DNA of 64,000 nucleotides from Vibrio algicola (GTDB lineage: Bacteria; Pseudomonadota; Gammaproteobacteria; Enterobacterales; Vibrionaceae): assembly GCF_009601765.2 (NCBI RefSeq), contig NZ_CP045700.1, forward strand, positions 806,001-870,000, in the 5' to 3' direction. Position numbers and translations under genes: made by a program. The stretch's first letter is position 1, and every line of letters starts with the position of its first letter. Below are positions 54,650 to 64,000 of the stretch, one piece after another. The notes beneath the pieces were generated by a model. That model was given only the letters and a program-made list of their open reading frames with translations, was not told the origin of the DNA and did not search any database.

Positions 54650-54680
54650 AGTGCCTCCTTGGCATATAACAGTGTATTAG

Positions 54681-55727
54681 CAAGAAATTCGGATAAACCC
54701 GAATGGATTTTACACACGATCGCTGCTAATCACTTCATTTATTCCCATAAGATACTCTAATAACAGTTTTTTAAAAGCATTTAGCCGATTTTATGCGATG
54801 GAGAAAGCGAGAACTGAGTTTAGCGAGCCAGTTGTGACAGGTGTGAACTTTCAATGTTTATATATTATGGTTAATTAACAATGCTTTATCATGAAATATA
54901 TCAAATCACATCTAAGCATAAGTTCTCGCTTTCACACAAAACCGCTTATTACCAAAAAAATCGAATTATAACTGTATAGACATACAGAACGAGACAGAAG
55001 ACGATTTACCTTTCAGAAGAATACTTAATGTATTGAGCAAAATTTTAGTCTTAACTAGGAATGGTGTAGTAACGCTCCAACCCTGCCTAAATTTTGCTTG
55101 GTGGAAAGGCTCGATTTGATACACCAATCATGGATGATTGGTGAGGCTTCTTGCGCACATGGATGTGCGGTTGAAGCCGTTATCAAAGTAGAGTGTTGTA
55201 ACCAAGGTCAACAAAATTTCTAGCAGCGGCCTTTTTGCCACCTTTTTTGGCTGTTGAAAAAAGGTTGGTCGCCGAAGGCTGTGCGATGGACTCGTCACGA
55301 TATCAAGATTCAAATAAGCTACTATGGTTCAACGTATTAGAACGAGTTTTCAACTAGAGCATTAGGCATTTAAAAGTAAGAATGGAAAAGCGAGATTCCC
55401 TGTCTATTCGCTTAGACTCACGCATGGAATGACGGGGATTTACCAACAAAATCAGTCATCTCGGGAACGAGGGAGGAGTTATCCGTGATCTCGCTTTTAA
55501 TCTTTATCTTCCGTTCTCGAGTATCGAGAGTCAGGGCTTGCTTGGTGAGCGTTGAAATAACCACGACAACTCAACCACCCCCTCCCTTTACCAGATGCAT
55601 TGCCGTTAAACATCTGAATTGTCAGGCAAGGGAGGGCTGGGGCGGGCTGTTGCTTTGATATACAGTGAAGTACTAAATCGCTTTTGAGCAAAAACACCAA
55701 CCCAAAGCGGCAAGTTAGAGTTATAAA
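54681..55727. other. ~1 kb structured non-coding region downstream of no gene
   Basis: No credible ORF in either direction. It contains a 13-bp inverted repeat GAAAGCGAGAACT (54803-54815) / AGTTCTCGCTTTC (54921-54933), two adjacent hairpins (55122-55143 and 55145-55178), an 11-bp inverted repeat AAAAGCGAGAT (55386-55396) / ATCTCGCTTTT (55488-55498), and a CCCCCTCCCTT...AAGGGAGGG pair near 55577-55645. Several small frames exist but look like shadows. It appears to be a patchwork of dispersed vibrio intergenic repeats at the boundary of the integron array. Confidence 0.55.
55122..55178. repeat. Two adjacent strong hairpins
   Basis: CACCAATCAT-GG-ATGATTGGTG at 55122-55143 is a perfect palindromic stem. 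The next, 55145-55178, has nested stems GGCTTC/GAAGCC outside and CGCACAT/ATGTGCG inside. Both apices are GG. Possibly part of a structured RNA or a dispersed repeat. Confidence 0.6.
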
Positions 55728-56129
55728 TCAGGCTGCTAACTGAGCTATTGAAAGCTGAAGTAAGTAATGTTCAAGCTCTGAATCTGTGACAATTTCAAAG
55801 TCTGTAAACAAGGCGACTGGTTTAATTGACTTACCATGACCTTGCTCTAAGCGCACAAAACCTTTTTCGTTTAATGCTTTAAGTGTATTTGATAAGTTAG
55901 ATTTAGCGCGCCCTGTTAACTCGGACAATTGAGTTAAACTATCAGGTCTTTCAGAGTCAATCATACGTAATAAGGCGATATTCTCAGGGCAGAGGATCTG
56001 AGAAACTGCGTTAATTGATGTGTACCAAACTTTAGGTTCATTTGATTGAGGTTTGTATTTACCTTGAGCAATTGCCAGTAGCCTCATACGAATGAGCTTT
56101 TCAGACATTATTCCGATTTTTGCTCGCAT
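55728..56129 (-). CDS. HTH regulator/antitoxin, TumA (HVO_A0114) family
   Basis: Protein of 133 aa. IGIMSEKLIRMRLLAIAQGKYKP at about 6-28 and KVWYTSINAVSQILCPENIALLRMI at about 33-57 are the family N-terminus. The winged helix-turn-helix follows: SLTQLSELTGRAKSNLSNTLKALNEKGFV. These proteins are the antitoxins of TumE/TumA modules or stand-alone regulators. Only one base separates its start from the stop of an upstream frame that looks like the end of a TumE toxin. The toxin is mostly missing, so this is probably an orphan antitoxin. Confidence 0.8.
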   Translation of the reverse strand: MRAKIGIMSEKLIRMRLLAIAQGKYKPQSNEPKVWYTSINAVSQILCPENIALLRMIDSERPDSLTQLSELTGRAKSNLSNTLKALNEKGFVRLEQGHGKSIKPVALFTDFEIVTDSELEHYLLQLSIAQLAA

Positions 56130-56130
56130 A

Positions 56131-56235
56131 TTATTTCCCCTCTATTGCAGCAATGGTTTTGTCTATACCCTCGAAGAAATCCTGCAGCAAGCTATTGAAA
56201 GAGCAATTCGCCAACCTTTCAATGTTACAAAAGCG
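56131..56235 (-). pseudogene. Remnant of a TumE-type toxin (C-terminal stub)
   Basis: Frame of 34 residues ending LLQDFFEGIDKTIAAIEGK, closed upstream by a stop at 56236-56238. Its stop is one base before the antitoxin ATG, the arrangement of TumE-TumA operons, and the sequence resembles the helical toxin C-terminus. Too short for firm family assignment. Confidence 0.45.
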
Positions 56236-56312
56236 TTAAATATATACATATTGGTCGCATATCTGAACGTATTCCTTGTTCTGCTAACGTAATCTAGGTC
56301 AATTAATGGACT

Positions 56313-56354
56313 ATACCCATCTAACTTGAAGCTATGCCTTCAATGGTTTTGGGT
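56313..56354. repeat. Very short derivative of the 126-bp repeat
   Basis: ATACCCATCTAACTTGAAGC matches the right terminus of the 6649-6774 element in reverse complement, and CTTCAATGGTTTTGGGT resembles its other end, with the core deleted. It lies in the astC leader. Confidence 0.5.
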
Positions 56355-56374
56355 CAAAAAATAAGGCTAAGACA

Positions 56375-57592
56375 ATGGCGAACCAAGCAACTCGCAGCGA
56401 TTTCGATCAATATATGACACCGACTTATGCTCCTGCCCCGTTTATTCCTGTTTCAGGTAAAGGCTCGGTGGTCATGGATCAAAATGGCAAAGACTACATC
56501 GACTTTGCCGGTGGTATTGCAGTCAATGTTTTGGGACATGCCCATCCGAAACTTAAACGTGCATTGACTGAACAAGCAGAGGCGTTATGGCATACCGGCA
56601 ATGGTTACACTAATGAGCCGATCCTCAAGCTGGCGCGTCAGTTAGTCGAAAGCACTTTTGCTGATAAAGTTTTCTTTTGTAACTCCGGCGCTGAAGCCAA
56701 TGAGGCGGCATTAAAACTGGCGCGTAAATACGCTCGTGACCATTTTGGTGAGCACAAAAACCAAATTGTTGCGTTTAACAATGCCTTCCATGGTCGTACC
56801 CTCTTTACCGTTTCTGCTGGCGGGCAACCTAAATACTCCCAAGATTTCGCTCCGCTTCCAGGTGGGATCAATCATGTGGAGTATAACGATTTAGCCGCCG
56901 CCAAAGCCGTCATTAATAACAATACTTGCGCTGTAATTGTCGAACCAATCCAAGGCGAAGGTGGCGTGATCCCAGCGGATACTTCATTCTTACAAGGCCT
57001 GCGCAAACTGTGTGACGAACATGGCGCCGCGCTGATTTATGACGAAGTACAAACCGGTGTCGGCCGCACAGGTGAGTTATATGCTTACATGCATTACAAC
57101 GTGACACCGGATATTTTATCCACCGCTAAGGCTCTGGGTGGCGGCTTCCCTATCGGCGGCATTCTGACGACCGATAAATTTGCGCCATCATTAGCGATTG
57201 GCACTCATGGCACCACTTATGGCGGCAACCCAATGGCAGGCGCAATTGGTGGCGCGGTGCTTGAAGAAGTGAATAAACCGCAATTCTTACAGGCGGTAAA
57301 AGATCGTCATGATCAATTTATTGACCGCATGACTCAAATCAATCAAAAATTTGACCTCTTTAAAACCTTCCGTGGTGTCGGCTTATTAATTGGCTGTGAA
57401 TTGAATGATGCCCATAAAGGCCAAGCAAAGTTGATCAGTAATATTGCTGCAGAGCATGGTTTGATGATGTTAATTGCCGGACTTGATGTAGTGCGGTTTG
57501 CCCCTGCGTTAAATATTACCGCGCAAGAAGTTGATACCGGTTTAGATCGCTTAGAAGCCGCGCTCGGAGCTTACCTTAGTCAAGGATCATAA
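56375..57592 (+). CDS. astC: Succinylornithine/acetylornithine transaminase
   Basis: PLP aminotransferase of 405 aa, class [26 protein letters not shown] near the start, [20 protein letters not shown] at about 96-115, [19 protein letters not shown] at about 215-233 (PLP Asp), and [14 protein letters not shown] at about 245-258 with the Schiff-base Lys. In the AST pathway it transaminates succinylornithine; the same enzyme often doubles as ArgD in arginine synthesis. First gene of the ast operon; the next starts two bases later. Confidence 0.93.
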   Translation: MANQATRSDFDQYMTPTYAPAPFIPVSGKGSVVMDQNGKDYIDFAGGIAVNVLGHAHPKLKRALTEQAEALWHTGNGYTNEPILKLARQLVESTFADKVFFCNSGAEANEAALKLARKYARDHFGEHKNQIVAFNNAFHGRTLFTVSAGGQPKYSQDFAPLPGGINHVEYNDLAAAKAVINNNTCAVIVEPIQGEGGVIPADTSFLQGLRKLCDEHGAALIYDEVQTGVGRTGELYAYMHYNVTPDILSTAKALGGGFPIGGILTTDKFAPSLAIGTHGTTYGGNPMAGAIGGAVLEEVNKPQFLQAVKDRHDQFIDRMTQINQKFDLFKTFRGVGLLIGCELNDAHKGQAKLISNIAAEHGLMMLIAGLDVVRFAPALNITAQEVDTGLDRLEAALGAYLSQGS

Positions 57593-57594
57593 TT

Positions 57595-58656
57595 ATGATG
57601 ATACTGCGTCCGGCAAGATTGAATGACATTGAATCGATTCTAGCCTTGGCAAAAATCAGCGGCCCAATGGTATATACCTTACCTGCGGATCGTGAGGCAT
57701 TATTGCAAAAAATCGAACGTTCTATTTCAGCATTCGAGCAAGACGTATTTTGTCCTGGAGAAGAGTTTTATTTCTTTGTATTAGAGGATTCAAGGAATAA
57801 AAAACTCGTCGGAACCGGCGCGATTAATGCTTTGGCTGGGTATGAAGCGCCGTTTTATGCGTTTCGGAATGACACCTTGATCCATTCATCACGCCAGCTC
57901 AATGTACACAGCCGCATCCATGCACTGACACTCAGCCACGATCTCAGCGATCACTCTCAATTGTGTTCGTTCTATGTGCTGCCAAACGTCACCGATAGTT
58001 CGCAGGCCGATCCCTCTGAACAAGATATTTACCGTCATTGTTTGGAGTTAATTACTTTGGGTCGCTTGTTATTTATGACCACTTACCCAGAGCGATTTTC
58101 TCGTAATTGGATGGCGGTATTACCGGGCGTATTTGATAACAATGGTCGAGCGCCATTTTGGGAGCATGTTGGGCGTAAATTCATCAACCTCAATTACCAT
58201 CAAGTAGAAGAACATCATGGTACTCAAGCCAGCACCTTTATTGCCGAACTAATGCCTCATCATCCATTGTATGTGCCACTTATCGCTCCTGAAGCGCAAT
58301 CTGTGATGGGACAAAATCACCCTCGCACCGAAAGACAATGTCACTTGTTAAGCGAACAAGGGTTTAACTCAGATAAATACGTCGAAATATTCGATGCTGG
58401 GCCTATTTTTGCTGCCCCTAGGCATGCGCTTGATATCTGGCAGAAAAAGCAATCTGTCAGCCTGAAAATAAAAGAAAGCATTAATAACAAAATCAAACAA
58501 ACCCACCGCTATTTAATTGGCATTACCGATAGCCAAGGTTTTCGATCGTGCTTTATTGAAGGTGTATTACAAGGTGAACAATTGCATGTCACTCAAGAAC
58601 ACGCACATCAGGCGCATTTAACTCAAGATCAATCACTCTGGTGTCTCGCTTTGTAA
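57595..58656 (+). CDS. astA: Arginine N-succinyltransferase, first subunit (AstA/AruF-like)
   Basis: Protein of 353 aa in the AstA family. ILRPARLNDIESILALAKISG at the start, FYFFVLEDSRNKKLVGTGAI near 62-81 and FWEHVGRKFINLNYHQVEE near 190-208 are family segments. It is more divergent than the following paralogue and has an extra polar insert near 140 (SSQADPSEQD). Tandem unequal AstA genes resemble Pseudomonas AruF/AruG, whose products form a heteromeric succinyltransferase. Catalyses the first step, succinyl-CoA plus arginine. Confidence 0.86.
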   Translation: MMILRPARLNDIESILALAKISGPMVYTLPADREALLQKIERSISAFEQDVFCPGEEFYFFVLEDSRNKKLVGTGAINALAGYEAPFYAFRNDTLIHSSRQLNVHSRIHALTLSHDLSDHSQLCSFYVLPNVTDSSQADPSEQDIYRHCLELITLGRLLFMTTYPERFSRNWMAVLPGVFDNNGRAPFWEHVGRKFINLNYHQVEEHHGTQASTFIAELMPHHPLYVPLIAPEAQSVMGQNHPRTERQCHLLSEQGFNSDKYVEIFDAGPIFAAPRHALDIWQKKQSVSLKIKESINNKIKQTHRYLIGITDSQGFRSCFIEGVLQGEQLHVTQEHAHQAHLTQDQSLWCLAL

Positions 58657-58742
58657 GTAAGCCCGATGTTTATCAGCGAACCCGATCATTACTCGACTAT
58701 TTGAAAAGCTGTGGCTTCAAATACCAAGAGTAAATTCAAGGA

Positions 58743-61258
<2,516 letters not shown>

Positions 61259-61297
61259 CTGTGAAATTTTACGTTTCACACAGCACAAGGATGCCGC

Positions 61298-62653
61298 ATG
61301 TCAGCATACGAAGTTAATTTTGATGGTTTGGTTGGGCTAACTCACAACTATGCGGGGTTGTCGTTTGGTAATGTCGCTTCAACCTCAAATAAAAATGCCA
61401 TCGCTAATCCGAAACAAGCGGCGTTGCAAGGGCTAGATAAAATGAAAGCGCTGGCCGACCTTGGCTTCAAACAGGGTGTATTGCCGCCGCAACAACGCCC
61501 ATGCGTCAAAACACTGCGGTCATTAGGTTTTAGCGGCAATGATGCCAACGTATTGCAACAAGCCGCCAAAACAGCGCCACATCTTCTAGCAGCCGTGGGT
61601 TCCGCCTCTTCAATGTGGGTCGCCAATGCAGCAACGGTGTCACCATCTTCAGATACTGCTAATCACAAAGTGCATTTTACTGTGGCCAACTTGAATAATA
61701 AGTTTCACCGTGCGATTGAAGCGCCAACCACCAGCAATGCACTGCAAGCTATTTTTGCCAATCAGCAGCACTTTGAGCATCACGCCGCTCTGCCTCAGCA
61801 AAGTATTTGGGGGGATGAAGGCGCAGCCAATCACAACCGTTTATGTTCTGAGCATGGTGCATCTGGAGTCGAAGTGTTTGTTTATGGCTGCCAAAAATAT
61901 GGCGTCCAAGCTGATGCGAAATACGTCGAACCAACCAAATACCCTGCTCGCCAAACCAAAGAAGCCAGTCAAGCCGTGGCAAGGTTGCATCAACTCGATG
62001 ACAATAAGACCGTGTTTGTACAGCAAAATCCCGATGTGATTGATCAAGGTGTGTTTCATAACGATGTGATTTCAGTCAGCAATGGCAATGTATTATTTCA
62101 TCATCAACAAGCGTTTTTAAATCAAGCTCAGGCGTTTAATGAGATCCATCACAAACTTGAAAACCTTGGGGCGCAATTTATGCCCATTGAAGTGCCCACC
62201 GCGAAAGTCAGTGTGGAGGATGCAGTAAAAACCTATTTATTTAACAGCCAATTACTGACTAAACCCGATGGCAACATGTTAATTGTGGTGCCCGAAGAAT
62301 CAAAAAATAACCCTCGCGTGTGGCACTACTTAAACGAGCTCATCCAAAGCGGTGGCCCAATCAATGAAGTCCGAGTGTTTAACTTACGCGAAAGTATGTG
62401 CAATGGCGGTGGGCCTGCTTGTTTACGCTTGCGAGTGGTGCTTAACCAAGCCGAACTTGATGCCACCAATCCGCAAGCCATGCTCACCGACAGCAATTAC
62501 ACTGCGTTAACCGCTTGGGTAAATAGCCATTACCGCGACCGTTTAAGTGAAGCCGACTTAGCCGATCCACAATTATTAATCGAAAATTATACCGCCTTAG
62601 ATGAACTGACTAAGATCATGAGTTTAGGCTCAATCTATTCATTTCAATCTTAG
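61298..62653 (+). CDS. astB: N-succinylarginine dihydrolase
   Basis: Guanidine-modifying hydrolase of 451 aa converting succinylarginine to succinylornithine, ammonia and CO2. [21 protein letters not shown] at about 5-25, [15 protein letters not shown] near 168-182 (active-site Glu) and [14 protein letters not shown] near 367-380 with the nucleophilic Cys. Forty bp after astD in the same operon. Confidence 0.95.
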   Translation: MSAYEVNFDGLVGLTHNYAGLSFGNVASTSNKNAIANPKQAALQGLDKMKALADLGFKQGVLPPQQRPCVKTLRSLGFSGNDANVLQQAAKTAPHLLAAVGSASSMWVANAATVSPSSDTANHKVHFTVANLNNKFHRAIEAPTTSNALQAIFANQQHFEHHAALPQQSIWGDEGAANHNRLCSEHGASGVEVFVYGCQKYGVQADAKYVEPTKYPARQTKEASQAVARLHQLDDNKTVFVQQNPDVIDQGVFHNDVISVSNGNVLFHHQQAFLNQAQAFNEIHHKLENLGAQFMPIEVPTAKVSVEDAVKTYLFNSQLLTKPDGNMLIVVPEESKNNPRVWHYLNELIQSGGPINEVRVFNLRESMCNGGGPACLRLRVVLNQAELDATNPQAMLTDSNYTALTAWVNSHYRDRLSEADLADPQLLIENYTALDELTKIMSLGSIYSFQS

Positions 62654-62736
62654 CAACATCGCCTGTCTATCTATTTAAATTATGGATAAACAGGCGAAGT
62701 GAACATGTTTTATGAAAAGAACCAACAAGGAAGGGT

Positions 62737-63870
62737 ATGTTTGATTTTTTAGCCGAATCACTTGCAGGTGATGATATATCATCCGCGTCTGGAACAATAA
62801 AGAGCAGCGCATCGTCGATAAATTGGCACCGCCCAGACACCGGTATAATTGTCTTTGAACCGACTCAAGATGTGAGTGGCAAACCAGATTTAGAACATAG
62901 CATTGATAAAGATGTGGTGATCTCGTGCGCCATACACGGCAATGAAACTGCCCCAGTGGAAATTGTTTCTGAGTTAGTACAAGGTTTACTCACCGGACAA
63001 TACCCTCTCAAGGTTCGTTTAATGGTGATTTTAGGCAACCTGAATGCGATGCGGCTAGGTGAGCGTTATATTGATATCGACTTAAATCGTTTATTTTGTG
63101 GCGCTCATGCCAACCATTCGTCCAATCTTGAAACCCTACGTGCAGAAAAATTAGAACAACAAGTCGGTGAATTCTATCAGGCAGAGCCCCAACACTCACG
63201 TTGGCATTTTGACTTACATACCGCGATCAAACCTTCCCGTCACATTCGTTTTGGTTTATTGCCTTTTGTTGAGTCAGGGCAATATTGCCCAAGTATAATG
63301 AACTGGTTACAAAGCGTAGGATTAGAAGCATTGGTGATCAATCATGCCCCTGCCTCGACCTTTAGTTATTTTACCAGCCATCTATTTAATGCCGAAAGTT
63401 GCACCTTAGAACTTGGTAAAGCGCTTCCTTTTGGCAGTAATGATTTAAGCCAGTTTGAAGGCATCCGCAACGGCTTGATCCATTTAATAAACAATAACTT
63501 CTCAAGCACCAATCCCGATCAAAAAGCGGCGCCAATCATATATAAAGTGGCACAACAACTGACCAAAGTGACTGACCAGTTTCGCTTTAATATCAATGAA
63601 AACAGTCACAACTTCACCGAGTTTAAACAAGGCACCCTACTTGCCAGTGACCAAAACACACTATATATGGTCAAAGAAAATGCCGAGTATCTTTTGTTTC
63701 CTAACAGCAAAGTCAAAACAGGATTTCGAGCGGGGTTGATGTTGAAACGAGTGGATACATTAAAGCACTTACTTATTAAAGGTGAAAAAAGCGGCATTGC
63801 TGATCATGATTTTGACTCGTTTATCAATGAACTTGATAGCGAACAGCAGAAAGAAAACCTTTCAGATTAA
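62737..63870 (+). CDS. astE: Succinylglutamate desuccinylase
   Basis: Zinc hydrolase of 377 aa, the last AST step giving glutamate and succinate. ISCAIHGNETAPVEIV at about 62-77 (His, Glu ligands), DLNRLFCG near 113-120, HFDLHTAIKPSRH near 147-159 (third His) and LELGKALPFG near 218-227. AAGGAAGG ribosome site. Its stop overlaps the stop of a convergent membrane-protein gene. Confidence 0.93.
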   Translation: MFDFLAESLAGDDISSASGTIKSSASSINWHRPDTGIIVFEPTQDVSGKPDLEHSIDKDVVISCAIHGNETAPVEIVSELVQGLLTGQYPLKVRLMVILGNLNAMRLGERYIDIDLNRLFCGAHANHSSNLETLRAEKLEQQVGEFYQAEPQHSRWHFDLHTAIKPSRHIRFGLLPFVESGQYCPSIMNWLQSVGLEALVINHAPASTFSYFTSHLFNAESCTLELGKALPFGSNDLSQFEGIRNGLIHLINNNFSSTNPDQKAAPIIYKVAQQLTKVTDQFRFNINENSHNFTEFKQGTLLASDQNTLYMVKENAEYLLFPNSKVKTGFRAGLMLKRVDTLKHLLIKGEKSGIADHDFDSFINELDSEQQKENLSD

Positions 63871-64000
63871 CCCACCAAACTCAACAACCACAATACCAAC
63901 CACCAAACCATAGTTAAAACCGAGATCACTAAGGTAAAAGCTGAGATGTTCAGCCACACATGAAACGTCCAACCAAGTAGTTCGCTTTGATTGGATAGTA
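63867..64000 (-). CDS. C-terminal end of a membrane protein, cut by window edge
   Basis: The minus-strand frame is open from the window edge (63998) to TAA at 63867-63869: LLGWTFHVWLNISAFTLVIS followed by VLTMVWWLVLWLLSLVG, two hydrophobic stretches. No family can be named from 43 residues. Convergent and overlapping by 3 bases with astE. Confidence 0.55.
   Translation of the reverse strand, partial: LSNQSELLGWTFHVWLNISAFTLVISVLTMVWWLVLWLLSLVG

Larger units (their letters stand above)
52315..54680 (-). mobile_element. Three-cassette integron array without visible integrase (CALIN-like)
   Basis: Three minus-strand genes are each followed by an attC-like imperfect palindrome that overlaps the gene's stop codon, the hallmark of integron cassettes. 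The promoter-proximal boundary is near 54660, where ACACTGTTATATGCC gives a GTTATAT core just before the first gene. No intI gene lies within the window on either strand. Cassette order from the proximal end: PD-(D/E)xK-like, membrane protein, DUF2971. Confidence 0.8.

Noticed and set aside
55128..55313. 61-codon ORF in the structured non-coding region
   Set aside because: Overlaps the double hairpin and lacks a ribosome site; more likely part of a non-coding repeat.
54650..55330. Searched for an integron integrase or attI beside the first cassette
   Set aside because: No tyrosine-recombinase motif or long ORF on either strand; only a GTTATAT core is present.

Overview
The window looks like a chromosomal segment of a marine Vibrionaceae bacterium, most likely a Vibrio. 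The reasons are a complete alginate-degradation island, an ectABC-aspartate kinase osmolyte operon, heterogeneous integron attC sites with small cassettes, SulP, porin and CueR/CueP genes of vibrio type, and several dispersed intergenic repeats. No tRNA, rRNA or CRISPR array was seen.

Layout. 1-15.7 kb is an alginate/uronate catabolic island. It holds an SSF symporter cut by the window edge, two tandem PL17 oligoalginate lyases (the second broken by two +1 frameshifts near its 3' end), KdgF, KdgK, KDPG aldolase (Eda), a DEH-reductase-type dehydrogenase, two PL7 alginate lyases, a TRAP DctM remnant, a Gfo/Idh/MocA oxidoreductase and a mannonate-dehydratase-like enzyme. A cueP-cueR copper pair is embedded in it. 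Candidate operators of the form TTATTGT-ATG-ACAATAA, with CRP-like sites beside them, lie upstream of several of these genes. 16-23.8 kb is in decay: a tripartite tricarboxylate transporter with tctA cut to 105 codons, a Bcr/CflA exporter with a divergent AraC regulator, an unidentified gene fragment, an M42 peptidase next to an N-terminally deleted POT transporter joined to an AraC remnant, then adenosine deaminase. 24-32 kb holds a Zur-box-preceded COG0523/DUF1826 pair, nagZ/anmK, a porin and a rimB-rimK-aspartoacylase cluster. 32-35 kb is rich in repeats: heptamer tandem repeats, a foldback MITE, two copies of a ~148 bp repeat and a gutted YcaD-like MFS gene. 35-45.5 kb is mostly housekeeping and transport genes, including DUF368, SCO1 and PCuAC copper chaperones, plus a solitary RelA/SpoT-fold protein. 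45.6-52.1 kb has SulP and ectABC-ask behind a MarR-type palindrome.

52.3-54.7 kb is a short integron cassette array with no visible integrase: three attC sites, each overlapping the stop codon of a minus-strand gene. The products are a PD-(D/E)xK-like protein, a membrane protein of unknown function and a DUF2971 protein. It is followed by ~1 kb of structured non-coding DNA and an orphan TumA-like antitoxin with a stub of its toxin. 56.4-63.9 kb is the arginine succinyltransferase (AST) operon astC-astA1-astA2-astD-astB-astE.

How the genes fit together: PL7 enzymes cut alginate outside the cytoplasm, PL17 exolyases release unsaturated monouronate, KdgF linearises it, DehR reduces DEH to KDG, and KdgK and Eda take it to pyruvate and glyceraldehyde-3-phosphate. 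Mannonate dehydratase would feed the same KDG pool. The best candidates for undescribed biology are the cassette proteins and the RelA/SpoT-fold protein. Several transporters (TRAP, TTT, POT, an MFS) appear to have been lost independently.
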